Source: Mycobacterium paraseoulense (GTDB taxonomy: Bacteria > Actinomycetota > Actinomycetes > Mycobacteriales > Mycobacteriaceae). From it: 64,000 bases of DNA. The translations under genes and the position numbers were made by a program. Shown here piece by piece: positions 35,440-45,836 of the stretch. The first letter of the stretch is position 1, and each line of letters opens with the position of its first letter. Below the pieces are notes generated by a model that searched no databases, was not told the DNA's origin, and saw nothing but the letters and a program-made list of their open reading frames with translations. The stretch covers positions 3,162,001 through 3,226,000 of the forward strand of contig NZ_AP022619.1 of the NCBI RefSeq assembly GCF_010731655.1, in the 5' to 3' direction.

Positions 35440-37139
35440 CCGAGCAGCCGGTCCAGCAGGCCGCGCCGCGCCGGCGGTGCCGGCTCGGCCGCGGCGGCTG
35501 CGGCTGCGGCCAGCATGTCGGCGACCCGGGTGAATTTGCTCCTTGGCCGGCCGTCGGCGCCGCCGCGCGCGAGTTCGGCGGCGTCGATGGCCTGCCAGCC
35601 GCGGGCATCGACGGCGTCGGGTTGCCGGGCCCGTACGAGCTCGGCCAGCGCGTCCGGTTCGGCCACCGGGTCGCTCAGCTCGCCGGCGTTGAAATCCGCT
35701 ACCAGGGCGTGCACGGTCTGCAACGAGCACGACTTGTTGGTGCCGATGAACCCGCTCGGCCCCCGCTTGATCCAGCCCGCGACGTACGCACCTCGCACCG
35801 GGACCCCGGAGTCGGGATCGACGACGCGGCCACCGTCGTTGGGGGCGACGGCCGCCGACTCGTCGAACGGAAGGTCGCGAATCGGCTTGCCGCGGTATCC
35901 GATTGACGTCAGCACCAGGCCCGCACCCAGTTCATACAGCTCGTCGGTGCCGGTGCGGGTGAACTCCACGCCGGTGGCGCGGTGCGCGCCCAGCACACGG
36001 TTCGGGGTGAGCTGATACGCCAGCCGGATTCGCGGTCGCCCACCGTGTCCGGCCGGGGCCGAGTCGTCACCGAGTGTGCTCAGGATTTCCAGCTTGCGCT
36101 TGGTGAGGCTGTCCGTGACCGTCGCGAGATCAGCCGCCACCAGTTCGTGGTCGGCCGCGCTGAGCACGACGTCGGACGAGCCCGTGAGTCCGATCAGTTC
36201 GGGCAGCGTGAATGCGGACTGGGCGGGGCCGCGCCGCGCGGCGACCACCACTTCGCGGACCGCGGAAGCACGAATAGCCGCCAGGGCACGATCGGAGATA
36301 TCGGTGCGGGCCAGGTCGTCAGGATTCGCCGTGAGCACGCGGGCGACATCCAGGGCGACGTTTCCGTTGCCGATGATCACCACCCGGTCATGGCCGAGAT
36401 CGACTGGAAGATCGGCGAAGTCGGGATGGCCGTTGATCCACGCGACCAGTTCGGTCGCGGTTCCGGTGCCAGGAAGGCCCATTCCCCCGATCTCGAGGCG
36501 ACGGTCATCGGGGGCGCCGACGGCGTACACCACGGCGTGGTGGTGGGCCAGCAGATCGGCGTGACTGAGGTGCCTGCCGACCTCGACGTTGAGATAGAAG
36601 CGGAAGCGGCGATCACCCGCGACCCGATCGAACAGCCGGGTGACCCGCTTGGTGTTCTGGTGATCCGGAGCCACCCCGGCGCGCACCAGCCCATAGGGAG
36701 TAGGCAGCTTCTCAAAGACGTTGACCCGCACCCGCTCCTGCGTGAGCAGCTCGTCGGCGGCATACATCGCCGCCGGCCCGGATCCCACGATGGCCACGGT
36801 CAGCGGCCGACGGCCCGCCCCCACCTGCGCGGCCGGAATCACCGGGGCCAGCTTCGACGTCGGGGGCAACTTCTCACCCGGCGGCCGCGGCGGGTAGAAG
36901 GACGCGTTGATCTCGACGAACGGCAGCTGCCTGGCGTCCAACCGGGTGTCCGGCGCGATCGCGCCGACGGGGCAGGCGCTCACGCACGCGCCGCAGTCCA
37001 CGCAGGCCACCGGATCGATATAGAGCATTTCCGTGGTGGCGAAGCCGGGCTCGTCGGGCGTGGGGTGAATGCAATTCACCGGGCACGCGAAAACGCAGGA
37101 CCCGTCGTTACAGCACGACTGGGTAATAACGTGCGGCAT
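35436..37139 (-). CDS. fprB: ferredoxin/ferredoxin--NADP+ reductase fusion FprB
   Basis: A 567-residue fusion. Residues 1-70 are a ferredoxin with clustered cysteines (Cys9/10, 15, 19, 23 and Cys46, 49, 52, 56) for two iron-sulfur clusters. From about residue 112 an adrenodoxin-reductase-like flavoprotein follows, with VAIVGSGPAAMYAADELL for FAD, VIIGNGNVALDVARVL for NADP and GWIKRGPSGFIGTNKSC near the end. It passes electrons between NADPH and ferredoxin-dependent enzymes such as P450s. The diiron oxygenase encoded upstream (20 bases, same strand) could be its electron acceptor (inference). Confidence 0.95.
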   Translation of the reverse strand: MPHVITQSCCNDGSCVFACPVNCIHPTPDEPGFATTEMLYIDPVACVDCGACVSACPVGAIAPDTRLDARQLPFVEINASFYPPRPPGEKLPPTSKLAPVIPAAQVGAGRRPLTVAIVGSGPAAMYAADELLTQERVRVNVFEKLPTPYGLVRAGVAPDHQNTKRVTRLFDRVAGDRRFRFYLNVEVGRHLSHADLLAHHHAVVYAVGAPDDRRLEIGGMGLPGTGTATELVAWINGHPDFADLPVDLGHDRVVIIGNGNVALDVARVLTANPDDLARTDISDRALAAIRASAVREVVVAARRGPAQSAFTLPELIGLTGSSDVVLSAADHELVAADLATVTDSLTKRKLEILSTLGDDSAPAGHGGRPRIRLAYQLTPNRVLGAHRATGVEFTRTGTDELYELGAGLVLTSIGYRGKPIRDLPFDESAAVAPNDGGRVVDPDSGVPVRGAYVAGWIKRGPSGFIGTNKSCSLQTVHALVADFNAGELSDPVAEPDALAELVRARQPDAVDARGWQAIDAAELARGGADGRPRSKFTRVADMLAAAAAAAAEPAPPARRGLLDRLLG

Positions 37140-37159
37140 AGGCGTTTACCCGTGCGGTC

Positions 37160-38185
37160 CTAGGCGGCCGGCGCCGCGGCCAGGTGCTGGCGCTGCGGCT
37201 CGCTGCGGTAGCGCGAGGGCTTGCCGTCGATTTTGCAGAGCCGCCACATGAGTCGCGCCGAGCGCGTCTCCATCAGGCCGGTGTCGTGGGCCAGCATCCG
37301 GACGTCGCCGAACATGTCGCTGAGCCACTTTCGCGATTCCGGCGACCGGAAGAACAGCTCCTTGCGCACCTCGCGCGGAATGTCGAACTCCTGCCAGAAC
37401 GCCTTGGGCGGTACCACGATGGCCCGGCACAGAATCTTCATCGTCAACGGCAGGTACAGCGCGGTCCAGAACCGTTGCCGCTTGGTCAGCTGCGGCACCC
37501 GCCTGCGCAGGAACTCGTGCGCGAACGAGATGTGACGCGCCTCCTCGGCCACGTGAATGGCCATCACCCGCTCCATGATCGGGTGCAGTGACTTCCCTTC
37601 GCGGAGAACGTTTTTCTGCGTGTGGTCGATCGGCTCCTCGCCGGCCAGCACCCCGATGAAGAACGCCACCGGCAAGGGCCCGGCCACCAGCGGAACCAGC
37701 GGCGAGAGCCACTTGAGCATCCGCGGCATGCCGGGGACGTCCGCGCCGACGCGGTTCACCATCTCCTGGAACATCATGGTGTGGTTGCACTCTTCGACCG
37801 ATTCGTGCAGGCAGTACCGGTATTCCGGGGAGCCGTTCGGCACCCAGAACGTGTAGTTCATCAGGCCGCGGATCAGGATCGACTCGAAGTGCAGCCCGAC
37901 CTTGGCGACGTTGGCCTGACGCCACATCCCGATCTTGATCTTGCGTTCGTCGGGCTGCGCCAGATACCAGGGATGACGCCCCAAGGGGTCGGTCCCCGGC
38001 AGAATCCACCGCGGATCGTTCTGTGTGACAGCGAATTCCGGTGCATCCCAGTCGATGTCGGTGTACGGGTTGAAGTTTCGCCGCACCGACCCCTCGGACA
38101 GTGTGGCAAGCGTGTTGACGTACTCGGTGTCGTCGCGCACTTCCATCTTGCGGCGCCAGCGCCGAACCATGCGTGTCCTGGCCAT
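37160..38185 (-). CDS. ferritin-like diiron oxygenase, AurF type (Rv0885-like)
   Basis: A 341-residue ferritin-like protein of the p-aminobenzoate N-oxygenase (AurF) family. The diiron ligands are suggested by ESVEECNHTMMFQEM and HVAEEARHISFAHEF, two ExxH-type motifs separated by about 90 residues. Members oxidise amines or other substrates with O2 and need reducing equivalents, which the cotranscribed FprB may supply. The ATG at 38185 is chosen over a TTG at 38191 because GGGGAGG is seven bases before it. Two inverted repeats lie within 65 bases upstream. Confidence 0.88.
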   Translation of the reverse strand: MARTRMVRRWRRKMEVRDDTEYVNTLATLSEGSVRRNFNPYTDIDWDAPEFAVTQNDPRWILPGTDPLGRHPWYLAQPDERKIKIGMWRQANVAKVGLHFESILIRGLMNYTFWVPNGSPEYRYCLHESVEECNHTMMFQEMVNRVGADVPGMPRMLKWLSPLVPLVAGPLPVAFFIGVLAGEEPIDHTQKNVLREGKSLHPIMERVMAIHVAEEARHISFAHEFLRRRVPQLTKRQRFWTALYLPLTMKILCRAIVVPPKAFWQEFDIPREVRKELFFRSPESRKWLSDMFGDVRMLAHDTGLMETRSARLMWRLCKIDGKPSRYRSEPQRQHLAAAPAA

Positions 38186-38214
38186 ATCCAAGCCTCCCCA
38201 GCGAGGTTTACATT

Positions 38215-38248
38215 TGGACGTGCTATGTCCAGACAGTACCGCAGGTAC
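38215..38248. promoter_or_regulatory. paired inverted repeats upstream of the diiron oxygenase
   Basis: TGGAC-n7-GTCCA (38215-38231) and GTACC-GCA-GGTAC (38236-38248) are both perfect dyads, 30 and 51 bases before the start at 38185. They look like binding sites of one or two regulators; the protein is unknown. Confidence 0.5.
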
Positions 38249-38262
38249 CGGATATCTTCTAG

Positions 38263-39544
<1,282 letters not shown>

Positions 39545-39546
<2 letters not shown>

Positions 39547-39587
39547 CCCGGCGAGCAACGGCCGATGCGAAGACGCGCAGCCGGGCT
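39545..39587 (+). terminator. hairpin after serC
   Basis: AGCCCGGC (39545-39552, including the stop codon) pairs with GCCGGGCT (39580-39587) across a 27-base loop. Confidence 0.35.
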
Positions 39588-39709
39588 GTAACCCGCTCGC
39601 AATCGGCACGCAACCGCCCAGCGTGTCAGCACAGGTTATGGGCGTCAGCTGCACTAGAGTGCGCACGAGACGGGTCCGTCGACCTGCACGGAGCCTGCGA
39701 GGAGAAGCC

Positions 39710-40483
39710 ATGCGGGAACTCAAAATGGTTGGGGTCGATGCCGGCGGCAAACACATCATCTGCGAGACCGGCGATCCCGCCGAACCGTTCAAGCTCGCCG
39801 TCGACGATCAGCTCAAGGCCGCCGTGCGGGGCGAGATCGTGCCGCAGGAGCAACCGCAGCTCGACATCCAGGTCACCAACATGCTGAGCCCCAAAGAGAT
39901 TCAGGCCAGGATCCGCGCCGGCGCGTCCGTCGAACAGGTAGCCGCTGCGTCGGGCTCCGACGTCTCGCGGGTCCGCCGATTCGCGCACCCGGTGCTGCTC
40001 GAGCGCGCTCGCGCCGCGGAGTTGGCAACCGCGGCGCACCCGGTGCTCGCCGACGGACCCGCGGTGCTCAGCCTGCTCGAAACCGTGAGCGCGGCCCTGG
40101 TGACGCGCGGCCTGGAACCCGACCGGCTCAGCTGGGATGCCTGGCGCAACGAAGACAGCCGCTGGACCGTGCAGCTCGCGTGGAAGGCCGGCCGGTCCGA
40201 CAACATCGCGCACTTCTGCTTCGCCCCCGGCGCGCACGGCGGAACGGTCACGGCGATCGACGACGCGGCCAAGGAATTGGTCGACCCTAACTTCGACCGA
40301 CCGCTGCGCCCGCTCGCGCGGGTCGCCCACGTGGACTTCGAGGAGCCGGCGAAGCCCGCGGCCGCCGCTCCGCAAGAACAGCCCGTGCCGCAGGAGCCGC
40401 CGGTGCACACCCGGCGCGGCAAGCCCGTCATCCCGGCGTGGGAGGACGTGCTACTGGGCGTGCGCTCGGGCGGACAGCGCTAG
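39710..40483 (+). CDS. sepH: cell division regulator SepH
   Basis: A 257-residue DUF3071 protein matching SepH, an actinobacterial protein that stimulates FtsZ assembly (established in Streptomyces and M. smegmatis, from memory). The N-terminal DUF3071 region (about residues 1-165) includes a helix-turn-helix-like stretch (AGASVEQVAAASGSDVSRVRRF). The C-terminus is Pro/Glu-rich and ends with a conserved RRGKPVIPAWEDVLLG motif. The ATG at 39710 has GAGGAGA upstream. It acts in the cytoplasm at the septum. Confidence 0.92.
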   Translation: MRELKMVGVDAGGKHIICETGDPAEPFKLAVDDQLKAAVRGEIVPQEQPQLDIQVTNMLSPKEIQARIRAGASVEQVAAASGSDVSRVRRFAHPVLLERARAAELATAAHPVLADGPAVLSLLETVSAALVTRGLEPDRLSWDAWRNEDSRWTVQLAWKAGRSDNIAHFCFAPGAHGGTVTAIDDAAKELVDPNFDRPLRPLARVAHVDFEEPAKPAAAAPQEQPVPQEPPVHTRRGKPVIPAWEDVLLGVRSGGQR

Positions 40484-40486
40484 CCC

Positions 40487-40526
40487 GCGACCCGCCGCGC
40501 CCGGCTACGCCGCGCTACCGCGCCAC
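40487..40526. repeat. intergenic repeat copy 2 (between convergent genes)
   Basis: Matches the element at 31533-31574 over about 40 bases, with an identical 18-base core GCCCGGCTACGCCGCGCT. It begins three bases after the sepH stop and overlaps the end of the DUF2537 gene, again at a convergent gene pair. Confidence 0.65.
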
Positions 40527-40787
40527 GGTCATCGCGAGCAGCGTCAGCCACGCTCCCGCGACGCCCATTCCCGCGCCCAGCAGGAACCAGCGCAAAACCG
40601 GCTTGTGCCGCCAACTCCACAGCGTCGGCGCCAGCCCGCCTGCCGCAACGATGTTGAGCCCGACCGCCAGCAGCGGATGCACCCGGATGAGCCCCAGACT
40701 GAGCACCACGATGGCGGCCCCGGTCACCGCGGCGACGAACCCGGCTACCGTCAAACCCGTTGCCCAGGGCGGGGAATCGTCGGTCAC
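40515..40787 (-). CDS. DUF2537 membrane protein (Rv0882-like)
   Basis: A 90-residue small membrane protein with three hydrophobic segments (about residues 11-33, 38-55 and 66-86), matching the DUF2537 family and the position of Rv0882. No function is known. It starts with a GTG overlapping the rRNA methyltransferase stop as GTGA, so it is the third gene of a MarR/methyltransferase operon. Its stop lies inside the intergenic repeat copy 2. Confidence 0.82.
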   Translation of the reverse strand: MTDDSPPWATGLTVAGFVAAVTGAAIVVLSLGLIRVHPLLAVGLNIVAAGGLAPTLWSWRHKPVLRWFLLGAGMGVAGAWLTLLAMTVAR

Positions 40788-41662
40788 CCGCCGAGCCTAA
40801 CCTTATCGCCGGGCCACTCCGCGGACCGCATCGTCGCCGAGCGGCCCCGTTCGTAGAACGCCAAAGCGGCCGCAGTGGCGACGTTCAGCGAGTCGGTTCC
40901 GCGCGACATCGGGATGCGCACCCGCACGTCGCTCATGCGCAGGGTCGCCGGCGTCAGCCCCGGCCCCTCGGCGCCCACAACCACCGCGACACGTTCGTCA
41001 CAGGCGGCCGCCATGGCCTCCGCCAGGGTGCAGGCATCGCCTTGCGGGGTCATCGCGAGCAGTCGGAATCCGTTCTCTTTCAACAGTTTCAGCTCGGCGG
41101 GCCAGTCGCTCGCCCGGGCATACGGGACCAGCAGGGCGTGGCCCATGGAGACCCGGACGGCGCGACGGTACAGCGGGTCGGCGCAGCCGCTGCCGAATAC
41201 CACCGCGTCGACGCCCAGGCCGGCGGCATTGCGGAAGATCGAGCCCAGGTTTTCGTGATCGTTGACGCCCTCGAGCACCGCGACGGTCCGGGCGCCTTCG
41301 ACCAGATCTGCGACGGTGGGCTCCGACACACGGCGGGCGGCCGCCAGCACACCGCGATTGAGGTGAAAGCCCACCACGCGCGCCATCACGTCCGCGGAGG
41401 CCCGATAGAACGGCACGGGGTTACCGGCCAGGTCGTCCGCGAGCTCGCCGAGCCGGCGACCGGTGCCCAGCAGGGCGTGCGGGGTGAACCGGGAAGCAAG
41501 CATGCGCTGGACGACGAGCACCCCTTCGGCGATCACCAGGCCTTTGCCCGTCGGCAGATCGGGGCGGCGATCGACGCTGTTCAGGTCCCGGAAATCGTCG
41601 AGCCGGGGGTCGCCGGGATCATCGACGTCCTGAACGTTCGGGCCAGCGGTTGCATCGCTCAC
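40784..41662 (-). CDS. TrmH/SpoU-family RNA 2'-O-methyltransferase (Rv0881-like)
   Basis: A 292-residue SPOUT methyltransferase that transfers a methyl group from SAM to a ribose 2'-OH of RNA. The three knot motifs are present: [32 protein letters not shown] and [22 protein letters not shown]. The N-terminal 90 residues form a substrate-binding domain like that of rRNA 2'-O-methyltransferases. Rv0881 was reported to be a 23S rRNA methyltransferase (from memory, unsure). The GTG start overlaps the MarR gene stop as GTGA. Confidence 0.92.
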   Translation of the reverse strand: MSDATAGPNVQDVDDPGDPRLDDFRDLNSVDRRPDLPTGKGLVIAEGVLVVQRMLASRFTPHALLGTGRRLGELADDLAGNPVPFYRASADVMARVVGFHLNRGVLAAARRVSEPTVADLVEGARTVAVLEGVNDHENLGSIFRNAAGLGVDAVVFGSGCADPLYRRAVRVSMGHALLVPYARASDWPAELKLLKENGFRLLAMTPQGDACTLAEAMAAACDERVAVVVGAEGPGLTPATLRMSDVRVRIPMSRGTDSLNVATAAALAFYERGRSATMRSAEWPGDKVRLGG

Positions 41663-42090
41663 GGGCTTTCGTCGACCAGGGCCAACATCAGGTCGGCCGC
41701 GTTGCGCAGAGTGTCACGCTGTTCGCCGTCCAGCGTCGCCAGCCGTTTCGCCAACCATTCCTGACGGGCCCGCCGCGTCGCCTTGACCAGCTCGGCGCCG
41801 GACTGCGACACCGACACCAGCACCTGCCGGCCGTCGACGGGATGCGGGGCGCGGTCCACCAGACCCATGTCGGCCAGTGACGCGATCACCCGGGTCATCG
41901 ACGGCGGCCGGACCCGTTCGCGGATCGCCAGCGCGCCGGGCGTCATCGGACCCTCGTTGGCAAGCGTTGCCAGCGCCGACAGCTGGGATAACGACACCGG
42001 CGATGACGGGTTCCGGAACCGGAGTTGGCGGGCCAGCCGCATGACCGCCAGCGACAGGTCGCTCGCCAGCCGCGCATCGCTGTCAGGCAT
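41659..42090 (-). CDS. MarR-family transcriptional regulator (Rv0880-like)
   Basis: A 143-residue MarR protein with a winged helix: [19 protein letters not shown] for the first helices, [18 protein letters not shown] for the recognition helix and [13 protein letters not shown] for the wing. Flanking helices should dimerise. The M. tuberculosis counterpart Rv0880 was reported to control lipid and dormancy genes (from memory). It is first in the MarR-methyltransferase-DUF2537 operon and divergent from the DUF2530 gene across 192 bases, where I see no clear palindrome. Confidence 0.9.
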   Translation of the reverse strand: MPDSDARLASDLSLAVMRLARQLRFRNPSSPVSLSQLSALATLANEGPMTPGALAIRERVRPPSMTRVIASLADMGLVDRAPHPVDGRQVLVSVSQSGAELVKATRRARQEWLAKRLATLDGEQRDTLRNAADLMLALVDESP

Positions 42091-42282
42091 GGCGCGAGGT
42101 TACACGGAAGCTCAAGAAATCGGGATACGAACCGGTGAACGACGGGCTTTGGTCCCAGGGGCCGCATGGGCCGACGATCTCCGAACCGTTTTTGTGGCCC
42201 GGAAACCGCGCTGCCAGGCATTTCGGCCACCCGGGCGCGGCGGCGGTAGGGCGCCCGCGCGGGCGGCGCTATGTTAATCGCG

Positions 42283-42558
42283 ATGCCCGACGAAACCGGC
42301 CAGAACCGCGAGGCGCCGCCGCTGCCACCCGTGCTGCTCAACGCGTGGCCCTTCATCGCACTCGGCGCGCTCGGCTGGCTGGCCGCGGCGACCGCCGCGT
42401 TCTTGGTGCCGGCCCTGCAGACTTGGCGTCCGCTGACGCTGGCCGGGCTCGGAGTGGGCGCGCTCGGGACGGGCATCTTCGTGTTACAGCTCGCCGCGGC
42501 CCGCCGCGGCGAGCGCGGCGCGCAGACCGGACTCGACAACTATCTCGACCACAGCTAG
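42283..42558 (+). CDS. DUF2530 membrane protein (Rv0879c-like)
   Basis: A 91-residue DUF2530 protein with two membrane helices (about residues 21-45 and 51-70) and a charged C-terminal tail ending LDNYLDHS. Function unknown. Two starts are possible, ATG 42271 and ATG 42283. The second is chosen because TATGTT at 42270-42275 makes a good -10 box seven bases before it, implying leaderless translation. Confidence 0.82.
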   Translation: MPDETGQNREAPPLPPVLLNAWPFIALGALGWLAAATAAFLVPALQTWRPLTLAGLGVGALGTGIFVLQLAAARRGERGAQTGLDNYLDHS

Positions 42559-42589
42559 TTCTCGCACCCATCACGAAACGGGAGGACCG

Positions 42590-43045
42590 ATGGTAGCCCC
42601 GCTACTGCAGGCGCAAATCGATATCGACGCACCGGTTTCCACAGTGTGGGGGCTGATATCCGATCTTCGGCGGATGCCCGAGTGGAGCCCGCAATGCCGT
42701 TGGATGAAGACCTTCGGGCCGCTGCGCCAAGGCATGCGCAGCCTCAACATCAATCGCCGTAAGCGGATGTTCTGGCCGACCACCTGCACCGTCGTCGAGG
42801 TGATCCCGGAAACCAAGCTCGCGTTTCGAGTCGACGCCAACCACACCATCTGGAGCTACGAACTCCAGCCCACCGGCGCCGGCACCCGGGTGATCGAGAG
42901 CCGTCACGCCGAGAACGGCGTGACCGCCTTCTCGAACCTGTCGGTGAACACACTGTTCGGCGGGACCACCAACTTCGAACGCGAGCTGGTCGAGGGCATG
43001 CACACCTCGCTCGCCAGGATCAAGGCGGCCGCCGAAAAGGGCTAG
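42590..43045 (+). CDS. SRPBCC-family protein (polyketide cyclase/lipid-binding fold)
   Basis: A 151-residue SRPBCC protein with the family pattern IDIDAPVSTVWGLISDLRRMPEWSP, a central beta sheet and the long C-terminal helix ERELVEGMHTSLARIKAAAEKG lining a hydrophobic pocket. It probably binds or cyclises a hydrophobic ligand. The ATG has GGGAGG four bases upstream. M. tuberculosis carries a PPE gene in this interval (Rv0878c, from memory) and I do not recall an SRPBCC gene there. Its stop shares CTAG with the stop of the DUF3027 gene. Confidence 0.88.
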   Translation: MVAPLLQAQIDIDAPVSTVWGLISDLRRMPEWSPQCRWMKTFGPLRQGMRSLNINRRKRMFWPTTCTVVEVIPETKLAFRVDANHTIWSYELQPTGAGTRVIESRHAENGVTAFSNLSVNTLFGGTTNFERELVEGMHTSLARIKAAAEKG

Positions 43046-44070
43046 TCCGCCTCGGACTGCTCGGTCTGCCCGGGCTGGGCATCCGATGCCTCGGACTGCT
43101 CGGGCTGGGCGTCCGACACCTCGGGCTGCTCGGGCTGGGCCTCCGGCGCCTCGGGCGCCGACGCCTCCACCTCCGGCTCGACCTGCGGGCGCACGTCCGG
43201 CTCCGCCGGCTCGGGCGCCTCAGCCACCGCGACGGGCTCCGCTTCGACCGGCGCGGTCGCCTCAGCCACCTCGGTCGGTGCCTCCACGACGTCGAGCACG
43301 CCATCGTCGTACGGCTCGTACATGGGCGAACCGGTTCCCGCCGGAGCGGGGGTATCCGAATGCGCGCCGCAACCGTACTGCTTTTCGACGACCTGACCGT
43401 CGGCCGACAGTTCGTTGCCGCATACCCCGAACATCGCGCCGAGCGAGCCCGCCAACGGCAGGAAGAAACCGCAGTCGCGGCACACCCGCTTGGTGGAGCG
43501 CGCCATCGGCGAATCGGGGCCGTGATCGCCGGTGTGCCAGCGCTCGGCCGCCTCCGCACGGCCCCAGGCGCTCATCACCCACCGCCGGCCCAGCCCGATC
43601 TCCGCGGCGGTCTCATCGACCTGCGCGTCACCGGTGGCCAGATAGCCGGGAACCAACCGCGGATCGTCGGCTGCGGGGGCGAGCAGGTCGCCGGGGCTCA
43701 GGTCCCCGGGGCGCACCCGCTGATCCCACGGGACCCACTGCGGCGCGAGCAACGCCGTCGGGCCCGGGATCAGCACCACTTCGCTGACCGTGGCGTGGTC
43801 GGCGCCGGGATGCGCGGCGACGACGACGGCCCATTGCCAGCCCTGATAGCCGGGCAAATGCGCCAGGAACCGGTGCGTGGCAGCGGCCGAATCCTCGTAG
43901 CTGACGCCCAGGTAGTCGCCGACCGCCTCCGCCCCGCTGAACTCCACGACGGCGGCCCTGGCCTGGTCCGCCGCGCCCGTGAGCACGGCCGCCAACCCCT
44001 CAGGCCACTCGGCCACGGTCGCCACGGCGGATTCCTCGATGGGCCCGGTCACCCTGTCCCCTTCCTGCAT
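43042..44070 (-). CDS. DUF3027 protein with acidic repeat tail (Rv0877-like)
   Basis: A 342-residue protein. Residues 1-240 match the DUF3027 family of actinobacteria, including a zinc-ribbon-like cluster CRDCGFFLPLAG, CGNELSADG and YGCGAHSD. The last 100 residues are a low-complexity Glu/Pro/Ala/Gln tail with short repeats (SDAQPEQ, SDAQPGQ). Function unknown. The ATG at 44068-44070 is chosen over a GTG at 44100 because TAGTAT at 44081-44086 is a likely -10 box that would leave the upstream GTG untranscribed. Confidence 0.85.
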   Translation of the reverse strand: MQEGDRVTGPIEESAVATVAEWPEGLAAVLTGAADQARAAVVEFSGAEAVGDYLGVSYEDSAAATHRFLAHLPGYQGWQWAVVVAAHPGADHATVSEVVLIPGPTALLAPQWVPWDQRVRPGDLSPGDLLAPAADDPRLVPGYLATGDAQVDETAAEIGLGRRWVMSAWGRAEAAERWHTGDHGPDSPMARSTKRVCRDCGFFLPLAGSLGAMFGVCGNELSADGQVVEKQYGCGAHSDTPAPAGTGSPMYEPYDDGVLDVVEAPTEVAEATAPVEAEPVAVAEAPEPAEPDVRPQVEPEVEASAPEAPEAQPEQPEVSDAQPEQSEASDAQPGQTEQSEAD

Positions 44071-44150
44071 TGCGTTTCCAATACTAGGTTGGCGAGCCAC
44101 GCCCCGTTACCTGCAGACGCATGTCGTCGGCATAGGGGAGAATCTCCAAC

Positions 44151-45836
44151 GTGTCTGGACGGCGGCGTGACGATCCGGGCCGCGTGGCCTCCACTCCGGG
44201 TCGCCGGCCCCGCAATGGAGCGGGCAAACAGCACCCGGGCATGGCCAATTACCCCGCCGACGACGCCGATTACCGCCGGTCGCGCCGCCCGCCGCCGATG
44301 CCGAGCGCCAACCGCTACCTGCCGCCCATCGGTCATCAGCCGGAGCCGGATCGACGCGACAGCACACCCCCACGCGCTGCCCCCACGGGCGAACGCATCA
44401 CCGTCACCCGCGCCGCCGCGCAGCGAAGCCGCGAGATGGGTTCGCGGATGTACTGGATGGTGCAACGCGCCGCCACCGCCGACGGCGCCGACAAGTCCGG
44501 TCTGACCGCGCTGACGTGGCCGGTGGTGGCCAACTTCGCGGTGGACGCCGCGATGGCGGTGGCACTGGCCAACACGCTCTTCTTCGCGGCGGCCACCGGG
44601 GAAAGCAAGGGCCGGGTCGCGTTGTATCTGCTGATCACCATCGCGCCGTTCGCGGTCATCGCGCCGCTCATCGGCCCGGCGCTGGACCGGTTGCAGCACG
44701 GCCGGCGCGTCGCGCTCGCCGCATCGTTCGCCCTGCGGACGGGGTTGGCGCTGCTGCTGATCACGAACTACGACGGCGCCACAGGGAGCTATCCGTCGTG
44801 GGTGCTTTATCCCTGCGCGCTGGCCATGATGGTGTTCTCCAAATCGTTCAGCGTGCTGCGCAGCGCCGTGACGCCGCGGGTCATGCCGCCGACCATCGAC
44901 CTGGTGCGGGTGAACTCCCGGTTGACCGTGTTCGGCCTTCTCGGCGGCACCATCGCCGGCGGGGCGGTGGCGGCGGGCGTCGAGTTCGTCTGCACCCGCC
45001 TGTTCAAGCTGCCCGGCGCGTTGTTCGTCGTCATCGCGGTCACAATCGTGGGGGCCTTGCTGGCCATGCGGATTCCGCGCTGGGTCGAGGTGACGGCGGG
45101 CGAGGTGCCGGCCACCTTGAGCTACCGCCAGGACAGCGAGCCGCAACGCCGGCACTGGCACAGCGAAGTCAAGAAGGTCGGCGGAACACTGCGACAACCG
45201 CTGGGCCGCAACATCATTACCGCGTTGTGGGGCAACTGCACCATCAAGGTCATGGTCGGCTTCCTGTTCCTGTACCCGGCGTTCGTCGCCAAGGCGCACC
45301 AGGCCAACGGCTGGGTCCAGCTGGGCATGCTCGGAATGATCGGCGCGGCGGCCGGAATCGGCAACTTCGCCGGCAACTTCGCCGCCGCCCGCCTGCAACT
45401 GGGTAGGCCGGCCGTGTTGGTGGTGCGCTGCACGCTGGCGGTCTCCGCGGTCGCGCTGGCGGCCTCGGTCGCGGGAACCCTGGCAGCCGCCGTGATCGCC
45501 ACCCTGGTCACGTCGGGCTCCAGCGCCATCGCGAAGGCCTCGCTGGACGCCTCGCTGCAGAACGACCTGCCCGAGGAATCGCGGGCCTCGGGTTTCGGGC
45601 GTTCGGAGTCGACGCTGCAGTTGGCCTGGGTGCTCGGCGGGGCGGTCGGCGTGTTGGTCTACACCGAATTGTGGGTCGGCTTCACCGCGGTCACCGCGCT
45701 GCTCATCCTCGGGTTGGCGCAGACACTCGTCAGCTATCAAGGGAATTCGCTGATCCCCGGCCTCGGCGGTAACCGCCCCGTCATGGTCGAGCAGGAGGGC
45801 GCACGCCGCGGCAGCCCGGCGGTGGTGCCCGAGTGA
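44151..45836 (+). CDS. major facilitator superfamily transporter (Rv0876c-like)
   Basis: A 561-residue membrane protein with a 95-residue hydrophilic, Arg/Pro-rich cytoplasmic N-terminus and about 12 membrane segments from residue 122 on. MFS-type stretches are IGPALDRLQHGRRVALAASFALR and the SKSFSVLRSAVTPRVMPP loop. The substrate is unknown; the fold resembles drug or peptide exporters. The GTG start has AGGGGAG about ten bases upstream. Its stop overlaps the DUF2771 gene as GTGA, forming a two-gene operon as in M. tuberculosis. Confidence 0.9.
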   Translation: MSGRRRDDPGRVASTPGRRPRNGAGKQHPGMANYPADDADYRRSRRPPPMPSANRYLPPIGHQPEPDRRDSTPPRAAPTGERITVTRAAAQRSREMGSRMYWMVQRAATADGADKSGLTALTWPVVANFAVDAAMAVALANTLFFAAATGESKGRVALYLLITIAPFAVIAPLIGPALDRLQHGRRVALAASFALRTGLALLLITNYDGATGSYPSWVLYPCALAMMVFSKSFSVLRSAVTPRVMPPTIDLVRVNSRLTVFGLLGGTIAGGAVAAGVEFVCTRLFKLPGALFVVIAVTIVGALLAMRIPRWVEVTAGEVPATLSYRQDSEPQRRHWHSEVKKVGGTLRQPLGRNIITALWGNCTIKVMVGFLFLYPAFVAKAHQANGWVQLGMLGMIGAAAGIGNFAGNFAAARLQLGRPAVLVVRCTLAVSAVALAASVAGTLAAAVIATLVTSGSSAIAKASLDASLQNDLPEESRASGFGRSESTLQLAWVLGGAVGVLVYTELWVGFTAVTALLILGLAQTLVSYQGNSLIPGLGGNRPVMVEQEGARRGSPAVVPE

